A stretch of DNA of 57,376 nt from Saccharopolyspora oryzae (GTDB lineage: Bacteria > Actinomycetota > Actinomycetes > Mycobacteriales > Pseudonocardiaceae), in NCBI RefSeq assembly GCF_027853915.1, contig NZ_JAQGLA010000043.1, forward strand, positions 1 through 57,376. The letters run 5' to 3'. Below, piece by piece: positions 25,706 to 34,038 of the stretch. Position 1 is the stretch's first letter. Each line of letters opens with the position of its first letter. Under the pieces are notes generated by a model, which was given only the letters and a program-made list of their open reading frames with translations, searched no databases and was not told where the DNA came from. The position numbers were made by a program, and so were the translations under genes.

Positions 25706-26377
25706 TTCCGCCCTCCCGCTGCGCTGGGGTCAAGGGTGTGCGCCGAGGGGTTCCCCTCCGCGGTTGAGCGGAGAGGAACCCGACGTGGCGAGGTGTGCCG
25801 GGATGTTAGGCACGGAAACGGCGCTGGAAGTCCGTGATGCACGCCACGTGAACATCCGTGGGCCCGGTCACCTTGTGCTGCGGATCTCATCCCGGAAGCC
25901 GTTGAGCTGCGAGAACAGCGACGGGGAGGTGGCGCCGCGGACTCGTCCGCCGATCTGCTCGCCGAGTTGGGGCGAGTTCGCGCCGCGACACCGGCAGTCG
26001 TCCAGCGAACATTCCTCGCCGTCTGCGGTCCGCCGAGTGGCGAGTGCGTCGCTGCGTCCCTTTTGTCGCTCGGTCGAGCTAAAAAACCGACACCATCGAG
26101 CGAGCAAATATGAGTAACATTCTCGTTTTGCTGGTCGCTCGGTCTTGTTCGTCCTGATCAGGCGCTGTTCTCCCGAGCGCGGATCCGACCGGCCGGTGCC
26201 GCCGGTGGCGAGGACGCGGCTAGCGTCCGCTCGGCACTTGATCATCCAGTTCGAGTCGTCGGCGGGTACTTCCCGGCCGGCGCCGGACGCTGCCGACAAC
26301 AGGTGAGCAAGCGGGTCGGGAGCCGACACCACCGTGGATGGAAGCACCTCTGAACGACGACGACGCGGGAGGAACCC
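25706..26377. other. 672-base divergent intergenic region, partly AT-rich
   Basis: No gene recognised. Around 26065-26160 the sequence is much less GC-rich than the surroundings and carries an 11-base direct repeat GTCGCTCGGTC (26065-26075 and 26134-26144). Within it a CGAGCGA/TCGCTCG pairing flanked by GCAAA and TTTGC (about 26098-26142) could fold into a large hairpin. It must contain the promoters of the CoA-transferase (minus) and of the secreted chaplin-like gene (plus). Confidence 0.5.
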
Positions 26378-26932
26378 ATGCGTAGAAGTGCTTGCCTCGC
26401 AGGCGCATTCGCCGCTGGCATCGGAATGCTCACCGGAGGAACTCCGGCGTTCGCGGACACCGCGGGCGACGAGGGCATCAACCTCGGCAACGGCAACAAC
26501 ACCAACGTGGCGCCGACCCAGGTGTGCGGCAACATCACGGTGACCGGCGGAGTCGTGCTGATCCTGGCCCCGGTGGACATCGACTGCGTCAACGCGCCCA
26601 TCGTGGACCACCCGGAGCAGACGCCTCCGGCCGAGGACGAGACCCCGCCGGTGGAGGGCGAAGTGCCTCCGGTCGAGGAGGAGACGCCGCCGGTCGAGGG
26701 CGAGATGCCGCCGGTGGAGGACGAAGAGCCTCCGGTCGAGGAGGAGACCCCTCCCGTCGAGAACGACATGCCGCCGGTGGAGGAGGAGACCCCTCCGGTG
26801 CCGCCAGTGCAGGAAACCCCGCCGGTGCAGAGCGAGGCCCCGCCTGCTCACGACGTGCCCCTGGCGAAGCCGGAGCTGCCCACCGCGCCGTCCCCGGCGG
26901 TGGTGCGCGGACACGCCGCGGTCACCGGCTGA
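26378..26932 (+). CDS. Small secreted chaplin-like protein with PPVE heptad repeats
   Basis: 184 aa. A signal peptide ends near GTPAFADTAG (residue 30). Residues 34-72 resemble a diverged chaplin domain: NLGNGNNTNV, then VCGN with C50, a short hydrophobic strand, and DCVN with C70. Chaplins are small cell-surface amyloid proteins that coat aerial hyphae. The rest is a strict seven-residue repeat xPPVExE (about eight copies, residues 82-137), then looser PPV units to about 158, ending RGHAAVTG. No LPxTG motif with a membrane segment follows, so it is not clearly anchored. ATG at 26378 has GGGAGGA upstream. The tail may act as an extended wall-spanning spacer. The chaplin relation is by pattern only. 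Confidence 0.8.
   Translation: MRRSACLAGAFAAGIGMLTGGTPAFADTAGDEGINLGNGNNTNVAPTQVCGNITVTGGVVLILAPVDIDCVNAPIVDHPEQTPPAEDETPPVEGEVPPVEEETPPVEGEMPPVEDEEPPVEEETPPVENDMPPVEEETPPVPPVQETPPVQSEAPPAHDVPLAKPELPTAPSPAVVRGHAAVTG
26621..26788 (+). repeat. 21-base tandem repeats encoding PPVE heptads
   Basis: Eight in-frame units of 21 bases encode the xPPVExE heptads of the secreted protein. Units differ mainly at silent or E/G/D/M/T positions. Such repeats often vary in number between strains. Confidence 0.8.
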
Positions 26933-26944
26933 TCGCGGACATCC

Positions 26945-26982
26945 GCCGGCCTGAACAGCGACAACACGCCGTTCAGGCCGGC
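26945..26982. terminator. Bidirectional terminator between chaplin-like and IclR genes
   Basis: Perfect 12-bp stem GCCGGCCTGAAC (26945-26956) with GTTCAGGCCGGC (26971-26982), 14-base loop, between convergent stops at 26932 and 27033. Confidence 0.85.
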
Positions 26983-27032
26983 CGGTGGCCGAGCTCAGCT
27001 CGGTGCAGCGGTGATCCGCAGTCGGCCGGAGC

Positions 27033-27821
27033 TCACCGGCTGTGGGGCGCCGGTTTCAGGCGGAAGTCGGATTCGATCCGGGAAGCGGTGGCCACCAGTC
27101 GCGGCACGATGTCGCGTCGCACGCTCTCCTCGGTCGAGCTGTGGGAGTGCAGCGAGACGTTGACCGCGGCGATGACCTTCCCGTCGGCGTCCCGGACCGG
27201 TGCCGCGACGCCGCGCAGGCCCTCCTCCAACTCGTCGTCGGAGATGACGAACCCCTGCTTGCGGACCTTGGCCAACTCGGCGAGCAGCTGCTCCCGCGTC
27301 GTCGTGGTGTGCGGGGTGAGCTGCGCCAGGTCCATCGACCGCAGCCGGACCTCCAGGTGCTCCGGCAGCATGCCGGCCAGCAGCGCTTTTCCCATGGACG
27401 TCGCGTGCGCCGGGAACCGGGTGCCCACCGGGATCGTCACCGCGAGCAGCTTCGGGCTGGGCACTTGGGCGACGTAGCAGATCTCGTCGCCCTCGAGCAC
27501 CGCGAGCGCGGTCATCTCGCGCAGTTCCCGGGTGAGCCGGCGCAGGTGCGGTTCGGCGATCTGCGGCAGCGACCGGGTGGACAGGTAGGCGTAGCCGAAC
27601 TCCAGCACCTGCGAGGTCAGCGCGAAGTGCCGCTCGTCGTGCCGCACGTAGCCGAGGTCGACGAGGGTGAGCAGGATCCGGCGGGCCCCGGCCCGGTCCA
27701 GCCCGCTGGCCTGGGCCACCTCGGTCAACGTCAGCTCGGACCGGTCGGGGGAGAAGGCGCGCAGCACCGACAGCGTCCGCTCCACCGAGCGCACGAAATG
27801 CCCACCGCGTTCTTCAGGCAT
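27033..27821 (-). CDS. IclR-family regulator (PcaR/PobR-like)
   Basis: 262-aa regulator. The N-terminal winged helix (about residues 8-70) has VRSVERTLSVLRAF and LTEVAQASGLDRAGARRILLTL; the effector domain contains YVAQVPSPKLLAVTIPVGTRFPAHATSMGKALLAG and ISDDELEEGLRGVAAPV, the pattern of PcaR/PobR proteins that control aromatic-acid catabolism. ATG at 27821 has GGGAGG upstream. No beta-ketoadipate genes are nearby, so its target is unknown; an acyl-CoA-transferase gene of a related chemistry lies 1.6 kb away. Divergent from the LysR gene. Confidence 0.92.
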   Translation of the reverse strand: MPEERGGHFVRSVERTLSVLRAFSPDRSELTLTEVAQASGLDRAGARRILLTLVDLGYVRHDERHFALTSQVLEFGYAYLSTRSLPQIAEPHLRRLTRELREMTALAVLEGDEICYVAQVPSPKLLAVTIPVGTRFPAHATSMGKALLAGMLPEHLEVRLRSMDLAQLTPHTTTTREQLLAELAKVRKQGFVISDDELEEGLRGVAAPVRDADGKVIAAVNVSLHSHSSTEESVRRDIVPRLVATASRIESDFRLKPAPHSR

Positions 27822-27854
27822 GCCGCCCCTCCCGTTCCGACCTGCAATTTTAGA

Positions 27855-27867
27855 ACCCGTTTCGGGT
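27855..27867. promoter_or_regulatory. ACCCG-TTT-CGGGT palindrome in the IclR/LysR intergenic region
   Basis: Perfect 5-bp arms with a 3-base spacer, 34 bases upstream of the IclR start and next to AATTTTAGAA. It is a reasonable autoregulatory site for the IclR protein. No comparative support is available. Confidence 0.35.
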
Positions 27868-28019
27868 GGTGCTGCCAGGGTGGGCTGTGCCTCCGGCGCA
27901 TCGGAGGCGAAAGGTCGAAAACGGGCACTCGAGGCATCGCCGAGGAGCGGGAGGACGCCCGCGTCGGGACCGCACGACGTGGTGTTCTCGGAATCGGCGT
28001 GATGGCAGCATGTTGTGCC

Positions 28020-28949
28020 ATGACGCGGTCGTTCACCCTGGTCCAGCTCCGCTACTTCTGCGCGGTGGCCGAGTTGGAGAACATGACGGCCGCGGCTGCC
28101 GCGCTCAACGTCACCCAGTCGACGCTGTCGTCCGCGGTCGCCCAGCTGGAGCAGACGATGGGCACCGCGCTGTTCACCAGGCTCCCGCGCCGCGGCCTGC
28201 GCCTCACACCCGCCGGACGGCGCCTGCACGAGAGCGGACTGCTGCTGCTCGAGGAGGCCGACCAGCTGCCGGGGTTGGTGCGGGAGGAAGGACCGACGCT
28301 GGTCGGAGACCTCACCGTCGGGATCTTCGGGCCGCTGGCGCCGTTCCGGGCCTCGCTCATCCTCGAGGAGTTCGAGCGCGAGCACCCGGGGGTGCACCTG
28401 TCGTTCTTGGAGGGCGACCAGGAGTTCGTGCGTCGGGCGCTGCGCGACGGCAGGTGCGAGGTCGCGCTGATGTACGACCTCGGGCTCGGCGGTGAGCTGC
28501 CGCGCCGGGTGCTGCGGCGCATCCCGCCGCACGTCATCGTCTCGCCGGAGCATCCGCTGGCCGCCACCCCGCAGCGACCGGTGAGCCTGCGCGAGCTGGC
28601 CGACGAACCGCTGATCCTGCTGGACCTGCCGCACAGCCGCGAGTACTACCTCAGCCTGTTCAAGCTCCTCGGCGTCGCACCGAAGATCCGCCACCGCGCC
28701 AGCGGGTACGAGACGGTCCGGGCCTTCGTCGCCCGCGGCCACGGCTACTCGGTCCTCAACCAGCGATTACCGCACGAGCTCACCTACGCGGGCAGCCCGA
28801 TCGTCCCGCTGCCCGTGCTGGAGGAGCTGCCGCCGATCGAGGTGCTGCTGGTGCGGCCCGCCGGCAGCCTCCCCACCCTGAAGTCGCGGGCCTTCGAGGA
28901 GATCTGCCTGCGCGTCTACGGCGTCGCGCCGGGGCCTTCCATCGACTGA
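28020..28949 (+). CDS. LysR-family transcriptional regulator
   Basis: 309-aa LTTR: helix-turn-helix in LVQLRYFCAVAELENM to QSTLSSAVAQLEQTMG (residues about 6-62), and an effector domain with DLTVGIFGPLAPFRA and SLRELADEPLILLDLP. ATG at 28020 fits the family; an ATG 18 bases upstream is in frame and neither has a clear ribosome site. The MFS/M20/amidase operon begins 120 bases downstream on the same strand, preceded by a textbook T-N11-A box at 28973-28987, so this protein most likely controls that operon. It resembles the LysR at 3146-4096. Confidence 0.92.
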   Translation: MTRSFTLVQLRYFCAVAELENMTAAAAALNVTQSTLSSAVAQLEQTMGTALFTRLPRRGLRLTPAGRRLHESGLLLLEEADQLPGLVREEGPTLVGDLTVGIFGPLAPFRASLILEEFEREHPGVHLSFLEGDQEFVRRALRDGRCEVALMYDLGLGGELPRRVLRRIPPHVIVSPEHPLAATPQRPVSLRELADEPLILLDLPHSREYYLSLFKLLGVAPKIRHRASGYETVRAFVARGHGYSVLNQRLPHELTYAGSPIVPLPVLEELPPIEVLLVRPAGSLPTLKSRAFEEICLRVYGVAPGPSID

Positions 28950-28972
28950 GCCGATCGCGCAGTTCCACTCGA

Positions 28973-28987
28973 ATCTGTTGGACAGAT
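28973..28987 (+). promoter_or_regulatory. LysR box ATCTGT-TGG-ACAGAT
   Basis: Perfect 6-3-6 inverted repeat that contains T-N11-A (T28974 to A28986), the LTTR consensus. It lies 24 bases after the LysR stop and 83 bases before the MFS start at 29070. Confidence 0.6.
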
Positions 28988-29069
28988 CACATCCGGCTGA
29001 CCAGCATGGGCACACCTGCGACGGCGAGGTCTCCGGTTCCCCGCCGCACTTCCTGTTGGGAGCAGCCCA

Positions 29070-30401
29070 TTGAGGACCAGCGCACCTACCGCTTCCGGCG
29101 CCCCGACCCGCGCCCCTTCGGGCCTGCAGAAGCGAGTCCTGGCCGGTGGCAGCGTCGGTCAGTTCATCGAGTTCTACGACTTCACGCTCTACGGGCTGTC
29201 CGCGGTCACCCTCGCCGCGCTGTTCTTCCCCGGTGCGAGCCCGCTGGCCAGCATGCTCTCCACGTTCGCCACCTTCGGCGTCGCGTTCTTCGTCCGCCCG
29301 CTCGGCGGTCTGTTCTTCGGCGCTCTCGGCGACCGGATCGGTCGGCGCAAGGTCCTGTACATCACGCTGCTGACCATCGGTTTCGCCACGACGATGATCG
29401 GCCTGCTGCCGGGCTACGCCACGATCGGCGCCGCCGCACCCGCCCTGCTGGTGCTGTGCCGCCTCGCGCAGGGCTTCTCGGCCGGTGGTGAGTCGGTGGG
29501 CGCACCGGCTTTCGTCTTCGAGCACGCCCCGCTGGACAAGCGCGGCTTCTGGCTCGGCATCACCCTGTCGGCGACGGCGCTGCCCTCGGTGTTCGGCGGA
29601 ACCCTGATCTTCGTGCTGTCGAACGTCCTGAGCCCGGAGGCGTTCCAGTCCTACGGCTGGCGGATCCCGTTCCTGCTGGCGCTGCCGCTGGCCTTCGTCG
29701 GCCTGTGGATCCGCAGCCGGACCGAGGAGAGCCCGGCGTTCCAGCAGGTGCTGCGGAAGGCCGAAGGCCGCGAGCACGCCCCGGTCCGGGAAGCGTTCCG
29801 CGAGAACAAGGTCCGCATGCTGCAGGTCGGCTTCGTCATGGGCCTGACCGCGCTCGGCTTCTACTTCCTCAGCGGCTACTTCGTCTCCTACCTGCAGGGA
29901 TCCGGTGGTCTGAGCCGGGAGGAGTCGCTGCTGGCCAACGCCGCGGCGATGCTGCTCTACGCCGTGCTGCTGCCCGTCGGCGGCATCGTCGGGGACCGGG
30001 TCGGCCGAAAACCCATGCTGCTGGCGGGATCCCTCGCCCTCGCGCTGCTGGCCGTGCCGTCGTTCAGCCTGGTCACCAGCGGCTCCCTCGGCCTCGCGCT
30101 GCTCGGCCAGTCGCTGTTCGTGCTTTGCTTGATCACCTACGGCGGCGGCTGCTACGCCTTCTTCGTCGAGATCTTCACGACCAGGACCCGGTTCACCTCG
30201 GCAGCGGTGAGCTACAACGTCGCGTACGCCCTGTTCGGCGGCACGGCGCCGTTCGTCGGCACCTACCTCGTCGGGCGCACCGAAGTCCCGTCGGCGCCCG
30301 GCTGGTACATGGCCGTCGCCGGGTTGATCGTGTTCGTACTGCTGATCGCCACCCGGGTGCCCGAGACCCGGCAGCGCGTGGACGTGGAGGTTGCCCGATG
30401 A
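29070..30401 (+). CDS. MFS transporter, MHS family
   Basis: 443-aa symporter with about twelve membrane segments and MHS landmarks: SVGQFIEFYDFTLYGLSAV, FFVRPLGGLFFGALGDRIGRRK, and LCRLAQGFSAGGESVGAPA. TTG at 29070 is used, with GGGAG about 9 bases upstream. The stop overlaps the start of the M20 hydrolase (ATGA), so it probably imports the substrate of the hydrolase/amidase pair, for example an N-carbamoyl or amide compound. Distinct from the MFS at 11687-13054, though of the same family. Confidence 0.92.
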   Translation: MRTSAPTASGAPTRAPSGLQKRVLAGGSVGQFIEFYDFTLYGLSAVTLAALFFPGASPLASMLSTFATFGVAFFVRPLGGLFFGALGDRIGRRKVLYITLLTIGFATTMIGLLPGYATIGAAAPALLVLCRLAQGFSAGGESVGAPAFVFEHAPLDKRGFWLGITLSATALPSVFGGTLIFVLSNVLSPEAFQSYGWRIPFLLALPLAFVGLWIRSRTEESPAFQQVLRKAEGREHAPVREAFRENKVRMLQVGFVMGLTALGFYFLSGYFVSYLQGSGGLSREESLLANAAAMLLYAVLLPVGGIVGDRVGRKPMLLAGSLALALLAVPSFSLVTSGSLGLALLGQSLFVLCLITYGGGCYAFFVEIFTTRTRFTSAAVSYNVAYALFGGTAPFVGTYLVGRTEVPSAPGWYMAVAGLIVFVLLIATRVPETRQRVDVEVAR

Positions 30402-31648
30402 ACTCCGAATCCTTCCTGACCGACTTCCACCAGGTCGCCGCGATCGGGGCGACGCCGGCGAACGGCGTCGAGCGGCAGGCGGCGACACCGGAGGACAAGG
30501 AGATGCGGGACTGGTTCGTCGCCTTCGCGGAGGCGCGCGGCTGGTCGGTGCGCGTCGACTCGATCGGCAACCTGTTCGCCCTGGTGGAGTGGCATCCGGA
30601 CGCCGACTACGTGCTGGTCGGCTCGCACCTGGACAGCCAGCCGCGCGGTGGCCGGTTCGACGGCGCCTACGGCGTGATCGCCGCCCTGCACGCTGCGGAC
30701 CGGCTCGCCGCACGGGTCGCGGCGGGCGAACCGGCCCCGAAGCACAACCTCGCCGTCGTCGACTGGTTCAACGAGGAAGGCGGCCGGTTCCCGCCGTCGA
30801 TCATGGGCAGCTCGGTCTTCGCCGGGCTGATGGACGAGCAGGAGATGCTGCAGGTCACCGACCTCGCGGGCGTCACCGTCGCCGACGCCCTGGACGCCAT
30901 CGGCTACCGCGGCACCGACGAGCGGCCCACCCCGGTCGCCTACGCCGAGATCCACATCGAGCAGGGGCCGATCCTGGAGCGGGAGGGCATCGAGCTCGGC
31001 GCGGTGGACCACAGCTGGTACACCCAGAAGCTCGACGTCGAGGTGCTGGGGGAGCAGTCGCACACCGGCGCGACCGCGATGGCCGACCGCCGCGACGCGC
31101 TGGTGGCCGCATCCAAGGTCGTGGTGCTCGTCCACGACGTGACCCAGGACTTCGAGCCGGAGTCCATCGTGTCGTCGGTCGGCCAGCTCACCCTGGAACC
31201 GAACTCGCCGATCGTCGTGCCCCGCCGGGTCCACCTCGTCGCCGACCTCCGGGCCAACCGGCCGGAGATCGTCCGCGAAGCCCGCGCGCTGCTGCTGGAG
31301 CGGATCGCGGCGGTGGCGAGCGAGCACGACCTGACCATCGATGTCCGGGACTTCGACGTCCGGCCGGTGCAGAGCTTCCCGGAGGAAGGCCTGGAGCTCA
31401 GCGAGAAGGTGGCTGCCGAGCTCGGCATCGGCATCCGGCGGATCAACACCATGGCCGGGCACGACTCGGTGGCGATGAACCGCATCGTCCCGGCGCTGAT
31501 GATGTTCATCCCGTCCATCGACGGCGTGAGCCACTGCGAGCGCGAGTTCACCAGCGACGAGCAGATGTCCGTGGGCGTGGACGCGCTCACCGAAGCGACC
31601 TGGGAACTGCTCCAGGGCGGGCTGGACCGGGAGGAGACCGGACGATGA
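30398..31648 (+). CDS. M20 hydantoinase/carbamoylase-family amidohydrolase
   Basis: 416 aa, the same family as the gene at 19840-21111 but clearly diverged. Metal-site motifs: GSHLDSQPRGGRFDG with H77 and D88, WFNEEGGRFPPSIMGS, EIHIEQGPILE, GEQSHTGATAM, and MAGHDSVAMNRI. Known members cleave N-carbamoyl amino acids, allantoate or ureidoglycine. Translationally coupled both to the upstream transporter and the downstream amidase by ATGA overlaps. The three-gene design suggests uptake and stepwise hydrolysis of a ureido or amide compound. Confidence 0.92.
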   Translation: MNSESFLTDFHQVAAIGATPANGVERQAATPEDKEMRDWFVAFAEARGWSVRVDSIGNLFALVEWHPDADYVLVGSHLDSQPRGGRFDGAYGVIAALHAADRLAARVAAGEPAPKHNLAVVDWFNEEGGRFPPSIMGSSVFAGLMDEQEMLQVTDLAGVTVADALDAIGYRGTDERPTPVAYAEIHIEQGPILEREGIELGAVDHSWYTQKLDVEVLGEQSHTGATAMADRRDALVAASKVVVLVHDVTQDFEPESIVSSVGQLTLEPNSPIVVPRRVHLVADLRANRPEIVREARALLLERIAAVASEHDLTIDVRDFDVRPVQSFPEEGLELSEKVAAELGIGIRRINTMAGHDSVAMNRIVPALMMFIPSIDGVSHCEREFTSDEQMSVGVDALTEATWELLQGGLDREETGR

Positions 31649-33093
31649 CGGAGTCCCGGGACGAACTCGCCCACCTCGACGCCGTGTCCGCGCTGCGGGC
31701 CTTCCGCAGCTTGGAGCTGTCACCGGTGGAGCTCCTCGACGCCGTCGTCGGCCGGGCCGAGCGGGTCAACAGCGGGATCAACGCGTTCACCGAAACCCTC
31801 CACGAGGAGGCGCGGGCCGAGGCGGAACGCGCTGCGGAGGCCTACGTCCGCGCGGCCCGATCCCAGGAACCCACGCCGCCGCTGCTCGGAATTCCCCTGG
31901 CCACCAAGGAGAAGCACAACCTCGCCGGACGGCGGATCGAGCAGGGACTGGCCACGCACGCCGGTCGGGTGGCCGACGCGGACCACCCCGTGGTCGAGCG
32001 CATCCGGCAGGCCGGCGGCGTCATCCACGCCCGCACGACCACACCGGAGTTCAGCTGCGCCACGGTGACGCACAGCGCCATGTGGGGCGTGACCCGCAAC
32101 CCGTGGAACCTCGACGCGACGCCGGGCGGCTCGTCGGGCGGGGCGGGCGCTGCGCTGGCCGCGGGCATGACGACGCTGGCGACCGCGTCCGACATCGCGG
32201 GTTCGACTCGCGTGCCCGCGGGTTTCACCGGAACCGTGGGCTACAAAGCGCCGTACGGCCGGATTCCGGGGCTGCCACCGCTCGGCGGTGACTGGTACCG
32301 CGGCGACGGGCCGATGGGGCGCACCGTGGCCGACACCGCGCTGCTCGCGTCGGTCATGTCCGGACGGCATCCCGCCGACCACACCTCGTGGGGCCCGCAG
32401 GGCGTGCCGATCGCACTGCCGGAGGATCCGGTGGCTGCGCTGCGCGGTGTGCGGGTCGGCTTGTCGGTGCGGCTCGGCGACTTCCCGGTGGATCCCGAGG
32501 TCGAAGCCGCCACGCTGGACGTGGTGGTTCGGCTGGAGAAGGCCGGTGCCGTCGTCGTGCCGGTGGAGCTGCCGTGGACGAGCGACCAGGTGATGCGCAC
32601 GATCTTCGCCCACTTCGGCCAGATCCTGGGGCCGGCGATGGAGCAGGAGTCCGGTGACGTGGAGACGCTGGCGCCCTACGCCCAGCGCTTCATCGCCGAT
32701 GCCCGCCGCCAGGCCGAGCGCACCAGCCTCGTCGAGTCCCTGGCCCTGGACGCCGCGATGCAGCGCGACCTCGCCACCGCGATGGCCGACGTGGACGTGC
32801 TGATCTGCCCGACCAACGCGGTGACCGCACTGGACGCCGACGGCGACTACCTCGACGGCATCGACCTCGGCGGGCACCACCACGGGCACTACTGGGAGGC
32901 GCACCTGACCAGCCCGTTCAACGTCGCAAACCGGTGCCCGGTGCTGTCGGTGCCCAGCGGTGCGGCGGGCAACGGCGTGCCGACCGGGGTGCAGGTCGTG
33001 GGCCACCCGTTCGACGAGGAACCGGTGTTCCGGGTCGCCGCCGGAATCGAAGCACTCGTCCCCCGAGCACCCTGGCCCGCGCTCGGTCGGTGA
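31645..33093 (+). CDS. Amidase signature enzyme
   Basis: 482-aa amidase. The Ser-cisSer-Lys triad is visible: K88 in GIPLATKEKHN, the serine pair at S163/S164 in PGGSSGGAGAALAAG, and the nucleophile S187 in DIAGSTRVPAGF. FTGTVGYKAPYGRIPG and the C-terminal GVPTGVQVVGHPFDE complete the family pattern. It hydrolyses a small amide to acid and ammonia in the cytoplasm; it is not a GatA because no GatB/C genes are near and the context is catabolic. ATG at 31645 overlaps the previous stop. Last gene of the operon; a strong terminator follows. Confidence 0.93.
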   Translation: MTESRDELAHLDAVSALRAFRSLELSPVELLDAVVGRAERVNSGINAFTETLHEEARAEAERAAEAYVRAARSQEPTPPLLGIPLATKEKHNLAGRRIEQGLATHAGRVADADHPVVERIRQAGGVIHARTTTPEFSCATVTHSAMWGVTRNPWNLDATPGGSSGGAGAALAAGMTTLATASDIAGSTRVPAGFTGTVGYKAPYGRIPGLPPLGGDWYRGDGPMGRTVADTALLASVMSGRHPADHTSWGPQGVPIALPEDPVAALRGVRVGLSVRLGDFPVDPEVEAATLDVVVRLEKAGAVVVPVELPWTSDQVMRTIFAHFGQILGPAMEQESGDVETLAPYAQRFIADARRQAERTSLVESLALDAAMQRDLATAMADVDVLICPTNAVTALDADGDYLDGIDLGGHHHGHYWEAHLTSPFNVANRCPVLSVPSGAAGNGVPTGVQVVGHPFDEEPVFRVAAGIEALVPRAPWPALGR

Positions 33094-33097
33094 AGCG

Positions 33098-33136
33098 GCA
33101 CCGGCTCGAGCGAGGAGACCAAGCTCGAGCCGGTGC
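33098..33136. terminator. Bidirectional terminator between amidase and methyltransferase genes
   Basis: Perfect 14-bp stem GCACCGGCTCGAGC (33098-33111) with GCTCGAGCCGGTGC (33123-33136), 11-base loop, between convergent stops at 33093 and 33151. Confidence 0.88.
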
Positions 33137-33150
33137 GGACTGCGGCCCGG

Positions 33151-33969
33151 TCAGCGCAGCTTGCCGACGGCGCCGTAACCGTTGGCGGGCTGCTCGTCGT
33201 TGGTCGTCGGCCAGTGGTTGATCGGGGTGAGACCGGGTTCGACCAGTTCGCACCCGTCGAGGAACGCGGCGATCTCATCGCGGTCGCGGACCACCAGCGG
33301 TGTCTTCGTGCTGCGGTACACGTTCTGACCGCGGTGGGTTTCGCTCTCGGTCATCGTGATGGGCGACCCGTGCGAGAGCGCCAAGTAGCTGCCCGGGGCG
33401 CAGGCCTCGCGGTAGGTGCGCAGGATCCGGGCCGGGTCGTCGGCATCGGGTACGAAGTGCACGATGGCCACGGCCAGCACCGCCACCGGCCGGGAGAAGT
33501 CCAGCAGCCCGGAAACGCCTGGTGCGGACAGGACATCGGCCGGGCGGCGGATGTCGGCTTGGGTGATGCTGACGTTCGGCTCGTCGACCAGGAGCGCCCG
33601 CGCGTGCGCGACCGCCACGGACTCGTGGTCGACGTAGGCGATCCGGGCGTCCGGGTCGTGCTGGTGGGCGATCTCGTGGACGTTGCCGACGGTGGGCACA
33701 CCGGAACCGAGGTCGAGGAACTGGTCGATGCCCTGCTCGCACAGGTACCGCACGGCCCGACCTAGGAACAGCCGGTTCATCCGCGCGAACCGGCCGATCT
33801 CCGGGGTGATGGCCAGCGCCTTCTCGGCGGCTTCGCGATCGACGGCGAAGTTGGCCGCCCCGCCGAGGTAGTAGTCGTACATCCGCGCCACGTTCGGCGT
33901 GGAGACGTCCACCTCGGGTCCGCTGATCTCAGTTCTCGGGTGCGCGTCGTCGCTGCCGGTGCGATCCAT
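33151..33969 (-). CDS. DUF574 S-adenosylmethionine-dependent methyltransferase
   Basis: 272-aa member of the actinobacterial S-adenosyl methyltransferase family (PF04672). The family start STPNVARMYDYYLGGAANFAVDR is present at about 23-45. The SAM-binding loop is FLDLGSGVPT with D86 and G90, and AYVDHESVAVAHARALL follows. ATG at 33969 has GGGAGG 7 bases upstream. These proteins are abundant in Streptomyces and Pseudonocardiaceae, and their substrates are mostly unknown. It appears to be a single gene. Confidence 0.93.
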   Translation of the reverse strand: MDRTGSDDAHPRTEISGPEVDVSTPNVARMYDYYLGGAANFAVDREAAEKALAITPEIGRFARMNRLFLGRAVRYLCEQGIDQFLDLGSGVPTVGNVHEIAHQHDPDARIAYVDHESVAVAHARALLVDEPNVSITQADIRRPADVLSAPGVSGLLDFSRPVAVLAVAIVHFVPDADDPARILRTYREACAPGSYLALSHGSPITMTESETHRGQNVYRSTKTPLVVRDRDEIAAFLDGCELVEPGLTPINHWPTTNDEQPANGYGAVGKLR

Positions 33970-34038
33970 CGTCGAGCCTCCCCATGCCGGGTCCGCGACA
34001 CACTAATCGTTGTCGGAAACCGGAAGTGGGCGATTGGG

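Noticed and set aside
21324..25733. A 1469-codon open frame on the minus strand across two genes
   Set aside because: It runs out of frame through the acylase and CoA-transferase genes, is rich in Arg/Pro/Gly as expected of GC-driven shadow frames, and has no family motif.
26621..26788. Tandem repeats that might suggest a CRISPR array
   Set aside because: Units are 21 bases, contiguous with no spacers, and in frame inside a gene.
25868..26914. Minus-strand frame of HRRG-type repeats opposite the chaplin-like gene
   Set aside because: The repeats are only the antisense of the PPVE heptads; the plus strand has a signal peptide and a good ribosome site.
26878..26932. LPTAP near the end of the chaplin-like protein as a sortase motif
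   Set aside because: It lacks the Gly of LPxTG/LAxTG and there is no following membrane segment or basic tail.
31645..33093. GatA subunit of the glutamyl-tRNA amidotransferase
   Set aside because: No gatB or gatC nearby, and the gene is in a catabolic operon; a general amidase is more likely.
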